A stretch of DNA of 64,000 nt from CAZAYY01 sp964489525 (GTDB lineage Bacteria; Chloroflexota; Anaerolineae; Anaerolineales; JABWBV01), in the NCBI GenBank assembly GCA_964489525.1, contig CAZAYY010000002.1, positions 203,384-267,383 on the forward strand. The letters run 5' to 3'. Made by a program: the position numbers and the translations under genes. The notes beneath the pieces were generated by a model. The model made no database searches. It worked only from the letters and a program-made list of their open reading frames with translations, and had not been told where the DNA came from. Numbering within the stretch: the stretch's first letter is position 1; the number at the start of each line of letters is the position of its first letter. Below are positions 8,321-17,052 of the stretch, in pieces.

Positions 8321-9130
8321 TTAAGGGGAGATGTCTTCGTTATAGATGAAGCACAAAATGCCCTGGGTGATGCCAGTTGCCACCAGTTCGGGTTGTTCCG
8401 TCAAAATTTTCCGATCGAGGTTCAGAAAACCGGTTTCGATGATGGCGGCTGTGGTTTCCGGGTTGATTTCATCGAAAGCATGGTAATCGGTCATGTCAGA
8501 TGTGATGCTGCCTGCATGGTACGACATGCCCGTGGTTTCGCCATAGCGGTTTTGCAGGCAGGCTGTCAGGCGTTCGCCGCGCCCCATGTTGGTGGTGGAG
8601 AGTGCTGCGGCAACCTTATAGCCGGTGGCCAGGTCGTTTACATAGTTGCACGAGTCGTTGTGAATAGAAACCAGGGCCAGGCCGCGATATCCGCTCAGCC
8701 GGGGGTCAAACTCTTGCAACAAATCCACATCGAACCCCTGTTGGTTTAACTGCTGCTTAACCAGGGTGGCAATCGTCAGGTTTACCTGGGCTTCGGTCAG
8801 GCCGTCCGAGCACACCGCGCCCGGGTCATTTCCCCAGTGGCCAGAAACAATCCCAATTCGGGGCCGCGGTCGGGGGGTTGGGGTGGGGAAGCCCGCTGGT
8901 TCGTCATCCTCGTTCGAAATCATCGTTGCAATTTGGTTTGGAAAGCTTCCAACCAGCCGGGTTTCCACCAGGCTGGCTGGGGTCCAGGCCGTGAAAACGG
9001 TTGCCAGCAGCCCCCCAACCAGTAGAATTACAACAAGCTGCTGAAAATAGCGCACCCCCGTTTGCACCGGGCCTGGGGGGGTGTTTTGCTCGCTGCTGCG
9101 GTGTGAAAAAAGATTATCGCGCTGGTTCAT
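8321..9130 (-). CDS. N-acetylmuramoyl-L-alanine amidase (Amidase_3)
   Basis: A 269-residue enzyme with an N-terminal membrane anchor (QQLVVILLVGGLLATVF, about 30-46) and an extracellular Zn-dependent amidase domain that cleaves stem peptides from N-acetylmuramic acid. Zinc ligands are visible as His in VSGHWGND, Glu in GLTEAQVN and His in VSIHNDSC; the catalytic Glu is in IIETGFLN. It is the first gene of the minus-strand envelope run (amidase, two L,D-transpeptidases, unknown, VanW, Trm112-like, HEAT). There is no ribosome-binding site: a TATGAT hexamer lies 6 nt before the ATG, so the mRNA may be leaderless. Confidence 0.87.
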   Translation of the reverse strand: MNQRDNLFSHRSSEQNTPPGPVQTGVRYFQQLVVILLVGGLLATVFTAWTPASLVETRLVGSFPNQIATMISNEDDEPAGFPTPTPRPRPRIGIVSGHWGNDPGAVCSDGLTEAQVNLTIATLVKQQLNQQGFDVDLLQEFDPRLSGYRGLALVSIHNDSCNYVNDLATGYKVAAALSTTNMGRGERLTACLQNRYGETTGMSYHAGSITSDMTDYHAFDEINPETTAAIIETGFLNLDRKILTEQPELVATGITQGILCFIYNEDISP

Positions 9131-9136
9131 ATGCTA

Positions 9137-9142
9137 ATCATA
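9137..9142 (-). promoter_or_regulatory. -10 hexamer of a probable leaderless amidase promoter
   Basis: TATGAT on the minus strand is separated from the amidase ATG by exactly six bases (TAGCAT). No -35 match of quality and no Shine-Dalgarno sequence is visible. The same spacing is seen at three other genes in the window. Confidence 0.55.
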
Positions 9143-9243
9143 CTACATTTTAAAAATCGTTTGGTGCCTCATTAACGGCTTAAAAAATGGGTTAACCCAC
9201 CCCTTTCGGTGCAAGATTTGTGCGCGTTCTCGAAAACTTCTGC

Positions 9244-9272
9244 TTGACTTCTCCCCCGCGCCAAAGTATGAT
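9244..9272 (+). promoter_or_regulatory. Sigma70-type promoter of the flavin reductase gene
   Basis: TTGACT (9244-9249), a 17-bp spacer and TATGAT (9267-9272). This predicts transcription from about 9280, leaving a leader of roughly 95 nt before the ATG at 9375. No riboswitch was recognised in that leader. Confidence 0.75.
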
Positions 9273-9374
9273 CGCTTTATTCCGGTTATCGTGCTGGGTG
9301 TAAACTTCTGTTGTGAGGTGCAGCGCGGCACCATCGCCAAATTCGGTGAGTCGTTACATTTTAGGAGAATTGCC

Positions 9375-9866
9375 ATGACACTTAACCCTTCTGACTTAAG
9401 AAGCGCAATGCGTTCTTGGGTGACTGGCGTTACCGTGGTCACTGCCCGGCATGGGGAAGCGGTGCATGGGATGACGGTTAGCTCTTTCACCTCAGTTTCG
9501 CTTGAACCGCCGCTGGTTTTGGTTTGCATCCAGCAGGCTGCTCGTTCCCACGCCCTCATCGAACAATCCCAGGCATTTGCCGTCAGCATATTGGGCGAAG
9601 ACCAGGCTGAAATCTCCAACCGCTTTTCGAACCCACAAACCGAAACCAGCTACCGTTTTGCAGATTTAGAAATTCTTACCCTGGAAACCGGTGCGCCGAT
9701 CCTGGCCTCCAGCCAGGCCTGGTTGGATTGTAAAGTTGTCCATTCCCATGCCATGGGGACTCATACGGTTTTTATCGGTGAAGTGGTGGCGGCGGGCAGC
9801 CGCGACATTCGCAAACCCCTGGTTTATTTAAACAGAACCTACCGGCGATTGGCTGAAGAGGGTTAA
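9375..9866 (+). CDS. Flavin reductase-like domain protein (FMN-binding split barrel)
   Basis: A 163-residue protein of the flavin reductase-like family, which uses NAD(P)H to reduce FMN or FAD, often for a partner monooxygenase. Characteristic blocks are MRSWVTGVTVVTA at the N-terminus, HGMTVSSFTSVSLEPPLVLVC, RSHALIEQSQAFAVSIL and the C-terminal PLVYLNRTYRRL. The start is ATG at 9375, seven bases after TTAGGAG; longer in-frame extensions upstream lie in the untranslated leader. A consensus promoter is present upstream. No monooxygenase gene is adjacent, so the physiological partner is not evident. Confidence 0.88.
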   Translation: MTLNPSDLRSAMRSWVTGVTVVTARHGEAVHGMTVSSFTSVSLEPPLVLVCIQQAARSHALIEQSQAFAVSILGEDQAEISNRFSNPQTETSYRFADLEILTLETGAPILASSQAWLDCKVVHSHAMGTHTVFIGEVVAAGSRDIRKPLVYLNRTYRRLAEEG

Positions 9867-9909
9867 TCTGGTTGTCGCCCATCCAATTGAGGGCCTGTGC
9901 GCTTCTGGC

Positions 9910-12309
9910 TTATTCGCCCTTGCGCCCAATAACGACGCAGGCCGCCGGGCTGGTCACGCTCACGGAACGGCCATCCGGAAAAATGACCAGGGTTTTATCC
10001 AACCCTCGCTCCAGGGTCAGGCCGCGATAGCGCACCCGCACCGGCCACGGGAAGGGGTTTTTTCCTTTTAACCGAACTTTCCACGGGGAAACCAGCCCAA
10101 CCCCCAACGTTTCTAAAAACAACCCCAACGGCGGCAGCCCGGCCAGTGCGTTATGTTCGCCCATGCCTTCCCCGGTGGTGGTGTGGTAATGCTGGCGAAA
10201 ACCGCCGTGCCGCGCCAGGCTCTGTACAATCGCGTCCATCAGCCGGCCCACCAGTTCCGCTGCCAGGGGTTGGTAATCATATTCCAGCAGGCCTTCCCCA
10301 ATCAGCTGGTTCCAGGTCAGCCAGGCGCTGTCGCACACACTGGCGGCCTCTGGCGCAGGGGGCGTGGCGCAGGCCCGGATGCCATATTCCTGCCAGTAGC
10401 GGCGTGGGTTCATCAGTTGTTTCTGCACCATCTCTTTGGCCTGTTCGGGTGTGGCGCTTTTGGCCCAAAGAGGGGCAAACAGGCTCTGGTCGTGGTGGTG
10501 ATAGTCGAGGGTGCTTACCTGGATGCGCACCTCCGGGCTGCACTCGTCCACTTCCACTTCATCGACCCCACTGAAAAGAGTCCGGGTAATCCAACTGCCT
10601 TGCTGCAGCGTCCAGCGAATGTTTTCAACCATGAGCGCTTCTTCAATCGCTTGCCCTTGGGCATCCCGGCCGCGCACCACCACCCTTTGGGGCCGCTGGC
10701 TGGCCGATTCAGTCTGAATCCGCACCACCAGCCGGGTAGATGCATTTTTGGGAAAGGCCTGCCCGGCAAGGTCCAGCCTGCCGCCGCCGTTCATCATTCC
10801 CAGCAGTTTGCCCGGCAGAGAAATATGGGCATCCCTGTCCATGTAGTGAAACGATTTACTGGTTTTGTTCCAGGTTTTTTGAATGGCAGCTGCCAACCCT
10901 TCCGCTCGTTGGCGTAGCAGAGCAGGTTCGGTTTTTTTGCCCAGGGCTTTGTAAATCCGGTTGATGGTGTTGCACTCATTCAGCAGAAAGGCCATCAGTG
11001 CCGGGCTTTCAAGCCCGCTGATATTCAGACCCATCCCCCAGGGCTGCCAGTTAAGAAAAGCCGGGTTATCTTCAAAGCCCGATTGCATCGGGTGGATGAA
11101 TTCTGGCAGGCCGTCACCATCCCGGTCATTTTCTGGTGCAAACCAGGCGTTAATAAACGCCACCAACCCGGGCAGGCTTTCTTCCAAAAAGGCCTCATCT
11201 TCCGTCGCCTGGAAAATTCTCCAGGTCAGGTCGGCCAGGACCGGGGTGGCCAGAATCCCGCTGTTTTTGCCATTGAGCCCGGGTTTCAAGTCAATAAACC
11301 CGTTTTTAGCCTGGACGGCCAGCAGGTTGCGCAGCAGCCCCTTGGCCAGGTCGGGCGCAATGGGCAGAATCTGCTGGCAGAGGTACCATGTGTCGAGGGT
11401 GCTTTGCCCGCTCCACAGGTGGGTGTAATCACTGCCATCGCCGCGCGGCGAAAAACCCTGGTCGGCTCGCCGGGTTTGAACTGCGGCCGGGTTGGGCAGA
11501 GCGTCTGTTGGGCCATGCAGCAGGCTGATGGCCGTTTTTTGTCCCAGGGTGAAGGCCAGGTCCCAGCTTTTTTCGCCGGTTTCAATTTGCACCAGGGCGG
11601 CGTTGGTGAGCTGGATGCGGGCAATCTCGGCATCCCAGCGCCGGGTCTGGATGGAACGTGCCAGGGCGTACGAGGCTTCTGGGGTGGGCAGGGCGGCCTG
11701 TGCCCACAAAAATGGCTTCTCCAGCCCGGGCATCAATTCAAACTGGACATACAGGTTGGCGTGTGGGCTGTGGCTGGCTTCAGGGCTGCCGCTCAGGTAC
11801 ACCACAGGCGCCAACCCGCCGCAGCTTCCTTCAAGAATGTTGGCGGAGTCCATGCGGCTGGGAGCCATTCGCTGCCCCCCTTCATCTGGAGCAAGAATCG
11901 CCGTCCAGGCCAGGCTGATTGTGCGCGGGGTTACGCCGCTGTTAATCACCCGCAGCCGCCCGGCAATCATGTGCGAATCTACCACCCAATATTCGGCAGC
12001 CACATCAATCCCGGTAAAGGGTGAAAAAGTAACCAGGGCATAGTTGGGGTAGAAGTGATGAATGGCAGGTTGCTCGGCAAATTGGGCCGGGTCGTTTACG
12101 CTTTGGTCGCCTTCGCGAAATTGGGGGAACAGGCGCATACTGCGAGCCCGCAGCCCGAAGGTGGTTTGCAGCGAAAGCCCGGCTGGCTCTCCCCCTCGCA
12201 AGGCAAGTTCCCACACCTGGTCATTGGCATAATGCAGGGCCGAAAGGCGCACATCTGCGGCCAGGGTTAACGCCGGTAGCTGCTCTCGCTTTAAATTCCA
12301 TTCACGCAT
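9910..12309 (-). CDS. Six-hairpin glycosidase-like protein
   Basis: A 799-residue protein with the architecture of (alpha/alpha)6-barrel glycoside hydrolases related to GH63, MGH1 and glycogen-debranching enzymes. The N-terminal third (about 1-270) is beta-rich and resembles the sandwich domain (YWVVDSHMIAGRLRVINSG). The barrel has the acidic block NDRDGDGLPEFIHPMQSGFEDNP (shown here for position, about 395-415), WQPWGMG, and late CDSAWLTWNQLI and HYHTTTGEGMGEHNALAG. The substrate is unknown; alpha-linked oligosaccharides are plausible. No signal peptide is visible, so it is probably cytoplasmic. TAAAAT lies 6 nt before the ATG and no Shine-Dalgarno is present. It is divergent from priA with a 56-bp gap. 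Confidence 0.75.
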   Translation of the reverse strand: MREWNLKREQLPALTLAADVRLSALHYANDQVWELALRGGEPAGLSLQTTFGLRARSMRLFPQFREGDQSVNDPAQFAEQPAIHHFYPNYALVTFSPFTGIDVAAEYWVVDSHMIAGRLRVINSGVTPRTISLAWTAILAPDEGGQRMAPSRMDSANILEGSCGGLAPVVYLSGSPEASHSPHANLYVQFELMPGLEKPFLWAQAALPTPEASYALARSIQTRRWDAEIARIQLTNAALVQIETGEKSWDLAFTLGQKTAISLLHGPTDALPNPAAVQTRRADQGFSPRGDGSDYTHLWSGQSTLDTWYLCQQILPIAPDLAKGLLRNLLAVQAKNGFIDLKPGLNGKNSGILATPVLADLTWRIFQATEDEAFLEESLPGLVAFINAWFAPENDRDGDGLPEFIHPMQSGFEDNPAFLNWQPWGMGLNISGLESPALMAFLLNECNTINRIYKALGKKTEPALLRQRAEGLAAAIQKTWNKTSKSFHYMDRDAHISLPGKLLGMMNGGGRLDLAGQAFPKNASTRLVVRIQTESASQRPQRVVVRGRDAQGQAIEEALMVENIRWTLQQGSWITRTLFSGVDEVEVDECSPEVRIQVSTLDYHHHDQSLFAPLWAKSATPEQAKEMVQKQLMNPRRYWQEYGIRACATPPAPEAASVCDSAWLTWNQLIGEGLLEYDYQPLAAELVGRLMDAIVQSLARHGGFRQHYHTTTGEGMGEHNALAGLPPLGLFLETLGVGLVSPWKVRLKGKNPFPWPVRVRYRGLTLERGLDKTLVIFPDGRSVSVTSPAACVVIGRKGE

Positions 12310-12315
12310 AGGTTT

Positions 12316-12321
12316 ATTTTA
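12316..12321 (-). promoter_or_regulatory. -10 hexamer of a probable leaderless glycosidase promoter
   Basis: TAAAAT on the minus strand lies six bases (AAACCT) before the ATG of the glycosidase gene. No ribosome-binding site is visible. It forms a divergent pair with the priA -10 element 33 bp away. Confidence 0.5.
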
Positions 12322-12353
12322 CCCTGCCGGCGCGCATCCTGGGCGCGATATGG

Positions 12354-12359
12354 TACGAT
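12354..12359 (+). promoter_or_regulatory. Extended -10 element of a probable leaderless priA promoter
   Basis: TGGTACGAT (extended -10, hexamer 12354-12359) ends six bases before the priA ATG at 12366. No Shine-Dalgarno sequence fits in between, so transcription should start at or near the start codon. Confidence 0.55.
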
Positions 12360-12365
12360 TGACTT

Positions 12366-14960
12366 ATGCCGCTTTATGTGGAAGTTGCCGTAAATGTTAA
12401 CCAGGTATCGGGTGCGTACGATTATCACCTGCCCCCTGAACTGGAGCAGGCTGTCCAGCCCGGCCACCTGGTGGTGGTGCCTTTTGGTCACCAGACGGTC
12501 CAGGGCGTGGTGCTGCGCCGGGTGGATATTCCTTCGTTTCCCCAAACCCGGGCTGTGCTGGCCTTGCTGGATGAACAGGTTGTGGTCACGCCGCACCAAA
12601 TCCAGCTGGCCCGTGTCCTGGCCGAAGAAAACCTGGCGCCCCTGGCGGCTTTTATTGCACTGATGCTGCCTGCGGGCATGTCGCGCCAATCTGACACCCT
12701 CTACGGGTTGAAGCCGGATGCCGATACCCGCGGCCTCAACCAGGTGCAAACCCGGCTGGTGAAGTTGTTGGTCGAGCGCGGCCCGCTGCGCGGGCGCCAG
12801 GTAGACCGCTCGCTCGAACGGGTCAAGTGGCGCCCGCAGGCCGATAACCTGGAGCGCCGGGGGGTCATTTTTAAACAGCCCGTTTTGCCCGAACCGGAGG
12901 TGCAGCCCAAGCGGGTCAACCAGGTTCACTTGCTTGCTGCGGCTGAACAAATCCAGGCAGCCTGGGCCAACCTGGGCAAATCTGGCAGTGCGGCCCGCCA
13001 GCGGCGTGAGGCCGTCATCCAATTCTTGCTGGCAGAACCGGGCCCGGTCAATGTTGCCTGGGTTTACGCGCACAGCGGCGCCAACCTGGCCGACCTGCGC
13101 CGCCTCGAAGCCCTTGGTTTGGTAGCGCTTGAACAAACCGAAGCCATTCGCGATCCATTGGAAGGCATTGCCCCCGGCTTGATCTCACCAGGGCTGGCGC
13201 TGGCAAAGCCGCCCACGCTCACCCCCGATCAGGTATCTGCCCTTGGGGTGATTTCTCAAGCCCTCAGCCGGGCTTTGAACCCCACCCAACCCGCTCCCGT
13301 GTCGCCAATTTTGCTGCATGGTGTGACTGGCTCGGGTAAAACGGAAATCTATCTGCAGGCCGCCGCCCAAACCGTGCAAGCCGGCCGCCAGGCGGTTATT
13401 CTTGTCCCCGAAATTGCGCTCACGCCGCAAACCGTCCGCCGCTTTCTGGTGCGCTTTCCCGGGCGGGTTGGCCTGGTTCATTCTGGCCTCTCGGTGGGTG
13501 AACGTTACGACACCTGGCGGCGGGTGCGCTCTGGCCAGCTCGACATCGTTGTCGGGCCGCGCAGCGCCTTGTTTATGCCCGTGCCCCGGCTGGGGTTGGT
13601 GGTTGTGGATGAATGCCACGACCATTCTTATTACCAATCCGATTTTTCCCCCACCTATCACGCCCGTTCCGCTGCCCTTGCCTATGCCGAATTGGCCGGA
13701 GCGCTGTGCATTTTGGGCTCGGCCACCCCTTCGATTGAAGATCGTTTCCAGGCCGAACAAAAGCGCTGGACGTGGCTCAGTTTGCCCAACCGCATCCTGG
13801 CCCACAAAGAGCAAACCCGCCAATATCTTGAAAACCATCCAGAACAGGCTCAATCGGCGGATGCACGCGCAGCCTCCTACGCCGGAGATGCTCGCCTGAC
13901 CAACCTGCCCGAAATTCGAATGGTGGACATGCGCCAGGAGTTGAAAGCTGGCAACCGCAGCATTTTCAGCCGGGCCTTGCAGTTGGCCCTCGAAGAAACC
14001 CTCTCCCGCCACCAGCAAGCCATCATTTTTCTCAACCGGCGGGGCAGCGCAACCTACGTCTTTTGCCGGGATTGCGGCCACGCCCTGGGCTGCCCGCGCT
14101 GCGCACTGGTTTCGCTCACCCTGCATCGAAACGTCGCCGGGGGCGGCGAAGAGCGCCTGGTGTGCCACCACTGCGGCTACCAGCGCAGCATGCCTAAAAA
14201 ATGCCCGGCCTGTGGCAGCCAGCGTATCCGCGAGTTCGGCACTGGAACCGAAAAAGTGGAAGCCGAAATCCAGCTCGCTTTTCCAGGGGTGCGCACCCTG
14301 CGCTGGGATTGGCAAACCACCCGCACCAAAGGCTCCCACGAAGTCATTCTCGACCAGTTTGTTAACCAGCGTGCCGATGTGCTTGTGGGTACCCAAATGC
14401 TCGCCAAGGGCCTGGACCTGCCGCTGGTAACCCTGGTGGGGGTTGTCCTGGCCGATGTCGGCCTGCACCTGCCCGATTTCAGAGCGGGTGAGCGGGTTTT
14501 TCAGGTGTTATCCCAGGTGTCAGGCCGGGCTGGGCGCAGCCCATTGGGCGGCCAGGTCATTTTGCAAACCTTTGAACCGGAAAATTACGTGCTCCAGGCC
14601 GCAGCCCGGCACGATTATGATGGCTTCTACCAGCGTGAATTGGCCTACCGCAAAGAAATGGGCTACCCGCCTTTCAGCCGCCTGGTGCGCCTGGAATACC
14701 GCCACACCGACCCCGAACACGCCGCCCGCGAAGCCCAGGCTCTGGCCGACCAGCTGCGCCCCTGGACCCAGTCCGCCGGCCACAGCCAGACCGAATTGAT
14801 TGGCCCGGCTCCTTGCTTTTTCTCCAAATTAGACAACACCTACCGCTGGCATATCATCCTGCGCGGCCCCGACCCGGCGGCCCTGCTGCGCACGGCCAAC
14901 CTGACCGGGCGCATTCTCGCGACCTGGCGCGTCGAAGTTGAACCCCAATCGCTGCTCTAG
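12366..14960 (+). CDS. priA: Primosomal protein N' (replication restart helicase PriA)
   Basis: An 864-residue superfamily 2 DNA helicase that reloads the replisome at stalled forks. The N-terminal DNA-binding domain occupies about 1-230. Helicase motifs follow: Walker A GVTGSGKTE near residue 320, Walker B/DExH as DECHD near 414, and GSATPS. A zinc-binding insertion with eight cysteines runs from about 565 to 616 (CRDCGHALGCPRC, CHHCGY, CPACGS). The C-terminal helicase lobe has VGTQMLAKGLDLP and VSGRAGRSP. Length and layout are normal for bacterial PriA. The gene is divergent from the glycosidase gene. Confidence 0.95.
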   Translation: MPLYVEVAVNVNQVSGAYDYHLPPELEQAVQPGHLVVVPFGHQTVQGVVLRRVDIPSFPQTRAVLALLDEQVVVTPHQIQLARVLAEENLAPLAAFIALMLPAGMSRQSDTLYGLKPDADTRGLNQVQTRLVKLLVERGPLRGRQVDRSLERVKWRPQADNLERRGVIFKQPVLPEPEVQPKRVNQVHLLAAAEQIQAAWANLGKSGSAARQRREAVIQFLLAEPGPVNVAWVYAHSGANLADLRRLEALGLVALEQTEAIRDPLEGIAPGLISPGLALAKPPTLTPDQVSALGVISQALSRALNPTQPAPVSPILLHGVTGSGKTEIYLQAAAQTVQAGRQAVILVPEIALTPQTVRRFLVRFPGRVGLVHSGLSVGERYDTWRRVRSGQLDIVVGPRSALFMPVPRLGLVVVDECHDHSYYQSDFSPTYHARSAALAYAELAGALCILGSATPSIEDRFQAEQKRWTWLSLPNRILAHKEQTRQYLENHPEQAQSADARAASYAGDARLTNLPEIRMVDMRQELKAGNRSIFSRALQLALEETLSRHQQAIIFLNRRGSATYVFCRDCGHALGCPRCALVSLTLHRNVAGGGEERLVCHHCGYQRSMPKKCPACGSQRIREFGTGTEKVEAEIQLAFPGVRTLRWDWQTTRTKGSHEVILDQFVNQRADVLVGTQMLAKGLDLPLVTLVGVVLADVGLHLPDFRAGERVFQVLSQVSGRAGRSPLGGQVILQTFEPENYVLQAAARHDYDGFYQRELAYRKEMGYPPFSRLVRLEYRHTDPEHAAREAQALADQLRPWTQSAGHSQTELIGPAPCFFSKLDNTYRWHIILRGPDPAALLRTANLTGRILATWRVEVEPQSLL

Positions 14961-15087
14961 GGGTTTTGTCAAAAGCCTTTTTTAAGAAACGTTCAAAATA
15001 GGAAACCCCTGAAGCCCCCCCGTTTTCAGGGCGATGTCACTGCAAATCAATTTTGCCGTTTACCGGCTCCCACCAAACCAACGAAAA

Positions 15088-15951
15088 TTACCCCTCGATT
15101 CTTAAAACCCGGTCGTGTCCGGCCAGGTCCGTCAGCAGGCTGCACCCGGCCCCAGGAAAGGTTTGGCGAGCCAGGGCCAGGGCGGCTGCACCTGTCGTGG
15201 CTTCAATTTCCAGCAGCGCCATTCCACCCGGCGCGAGGCGGCCAGCGTTTTTTCCGCCAGGGGCAAGCTGAGCCAGCAGCCGCTTCACCAATGCCAACCC
15301 ATCCGGTCCTCCATCCAGCGCCAGGGTGGGCTCTTTGCCAAACACAGCCAGCCCATCCAGGGTTGCCGAGGGAATATACGGCAGGTTGGCACACACCAGG
15401 TCAAACGGCCCTTCCAGGCTTTCGAGCAAATCTCCCAGCAAGAAATCCAACCGCCTGTCCACCCCATGCCGGGCGGCGTTTTCCCGGGCAACAGCCAGCG
15501 CCTCACCGGAAATATCCAGTGCAGCCAGGCGCAGCCCAGGGATTTCAGCCGCCAGGGTGATGGCAATGCACCCCGAGCCTGTGCCCACATCCACCACCCG
15601 CGGGGGGGCAGCCGGGTTGGTCCGGGTTCGTAAAACAGCCAGTGCTTCCTCAACCAGCAGCTCGGTTTCCGGGCGCGGAATCAACACCGCCGGGCTGACC
15701 TTAAACCTGCGCCCAAAGAACTCCCAGCTGCCAAGAACATACGGCAGCGGCGTTCCTTTTTCCAACTGCGCCAACATGTTCAAGTATATCGCCGCGATTT
15801 CGGCCGGCACTGCCGCTTCGGGGTGCGCCAGCAGCCAGGCGCGCGATCTGCCCAGGGTGTGTGCCAGGGTAACCTGCGCGTCCAGGCCCGGGCTTTCGCT
15901 GTGGGCGGCCAGGCGCTCCCGCCCGTGTTTCAGGGCTTCTTCAATCGTCAT
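15088..15951 (-). CDS. prmC: Peptide chain release factor N5-glutamine methyltransferase
   Basis: A 287-residue S-adenosylmethionine-dependent enzyme that methylates the glutamine of the GGQ loop of release factors RF1 and RF2. The N-terminal helical domain carries the usual substrate-recognition segment; the Rossmann domain has the SAM motif VVDVGTGSGCIAI and the catalytic block NLPYIP near residue 187, where the common form is NPPYIP. The start is ATG at 15951; a TTG directly upstream is in frame. It follows prfA by 15 bp, so the enzyme is probably co-expressed with its substrate, a common bacterial arrangement. Confidence 0.95.
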   Translation of the reverse strand: MTIEEALKHGRERLAAHSESPGLDAQVTLAHTLGRSRAWLLAHPEAAVPAEIAAIYLNMLAQLEKGTPLPYVLGSWEFFGRRFKVSPAVLIPRPETELLVEEALAVLRTRTNPAAPPRVVDVGTGSGCIAITLAAEIPGLRLAALDISGEALAVARENAARHGVDRRLDFLLGDLLESLEGPFDLVCANLPYIPSATLDGLAVFGKEPTLALDGGPDGLALVKRLLAQLAPGGKNAGRLAPGGMALLEIEATTGAAALALARQTFPGAGCSLLTDLAGHDRVLRIEG

Positions 15952-15966
15952 CAAAAAAGGGGTCGG

Positions 15967-17034
15967 TTACTCATCCAGCCCGGCAGCGGCCAGGCGTTCG
16001 GCCTCGTCGCGGGTGGCCAGTTCATCAATGAACATATCCAGGTCGCCATCCATTACCACTGGCAGGTTGTACGAAGAGACATTAATCCGGTGGTCGGTCA
16101 CCCTGGATTGCGGGTAGTTGTAGGTGCGAATTTTCTCGGAGCGATCCCCGGAACCCACCTGAGAGCGGCGCTCCTGGTCAATCGCCGAGCGGCGTTTTTC
16201 TTCTTCCAATTCATACAGCTTGGCCCGCAGAATACTCATCGCACGCAAGCGGTTCTGCACCTGCGAGCGCTCATCCTGGCAGGCCACCACAATCCCGGAT
16301 GGGTGGTGGGTAATGCGGATAGCCGTGGCGTTCTTCTGCACATTCTGCCCGCCTGCCCCTGCCGATTTAAACACATCAATCCGGATGTCCTTTTCCGGGA
16401 TGTCCACTTCCACTTCGTCCACTTCCGCCAGCACAGCCACCGTGGCGGCGCTGGTGTGGATGCGCCCTTGCGATTCTGTCACTGGAATGCGCTGCACCCG
16501 GTGTGTGCCCGATTCAAACTTCAAGCGTGAGAAAGCGCCTTTGCCTTTAATCATGAAAATCACTTCTTTATAACCGCCCACCCCGGTTTCGTTGAAGTCC
16601 AGCAGTTCGTACTTCCACCCCACTCGTTCGGCGTAGCGGGTGTACATCCGGTACAGGTCTGCGGCAAAAATGGCCGCTTCTTCGCCGCCCGTCCCACCCC
16701 GAATTTCCACAATTACGTTGCGGTCATCCCGGGGATCCTTGGGCAGCAGCATGGTTTTGATTTCATGCTCCAGCCGTTCAATCTGCGGTTCCAGATCGGC
16801 AATTTCCATCTCTGCCAGTTCAGAAAGTTCATCATCCTGGGCATCGCGCAGCTGTTTTGCATCTTCCAGGCGCGTCACAGCCTGGCGGTACTCAGACACT
16901 TTCGCAAAAAGCGGCTCTAAATCCGAGCGCTCCTTGGCAATTTCCGCCACGCGCTGGTAATCGTCCGCGTAATCCGCAAGCTGTTGGGTCAGCTCTTCAA
17001 ATCTTTTTTCAATTCCAACCAATTTTTCTAACAT
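15967..17034 (-). CDS. prfA: Peptide chain release factor 1
   Basis: A 355-residue RF1 that ends translation at UAA and UAG. It has a helical N-terminal domain, the codon-recognition segment RIPVTESQGRIHTSA (PVT form of the PxT tripeptide) and the GGQ loop in GAGGQNVQKNATAIRI near residue 226, which triggers peptidyl-tRNA hydrolysis. The start is ATG at 17034 (MLEKLVGIEKRF), the canonical RF1 beginning; a much longer in-frame extension runs into a repeat-rich intergenic region and is rejected. TGGTATAAT lies 9 nt before the ATG, with no ribosome-binding site. prmC follows immediately. Confidence 0.97.
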   Translation of the reverse strand: MLEKLVGIEKRFEELTQQLADYADDYQRVAEIAKERSDLEPLFAKVSEYRQAVTRLEDAKQLRDAQDDELSELAEMEIADLEPQIERLEHEIKTMLLPKDPRDDRNVIVEIRGGTGGEEAAIFAADLYRMYTRYAERVGWKYELLDFNETGVGGYKEVIFMIKGKGAFSRLKFESGTHRVQRIPVTESQGRIHTSAATVAVLAEVDEVEVDIPEKDIRIDVFKSAGAGGQNVQKNATAIRITHHPSGIVVACQDERSQVQNRLRAMSILRAKLYELEEEKRRSAIDQERRSQVGSGDRSEKIRTYNYPQSRVTDHRINVSSYNLPVVMDGDLDMFIDELATRDEAERLAAAGLDE

Positions 17035-17043
17035 AGCCCGCAG

Positions 17044-17052
17044 ATTATACCA
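17044..17052 (-). promoter_or_regulatory. Extended -10 element (TGGTATAAT) before prfA
   Basis: A perfect TATAAT with an upstream TG, nine bases before the prfA ATG. With no Shine-Dalgarno sequence in between, the prfA-prmC transcript would be leaderless or nearly so. Confidence 0.6.

Noticed and set aside
9280..9374. Riboswitch (for example FMN) in the flavin reductase leader
   Set aside because: The roughly 95-nt leader is too short for an FMN aptamer with expression platform and no conserved core was recognised.
13185..14468. 427-codon open frame antisense to priA
   Set aside because: Fully inside priA, no recognisable domain and no start signals.
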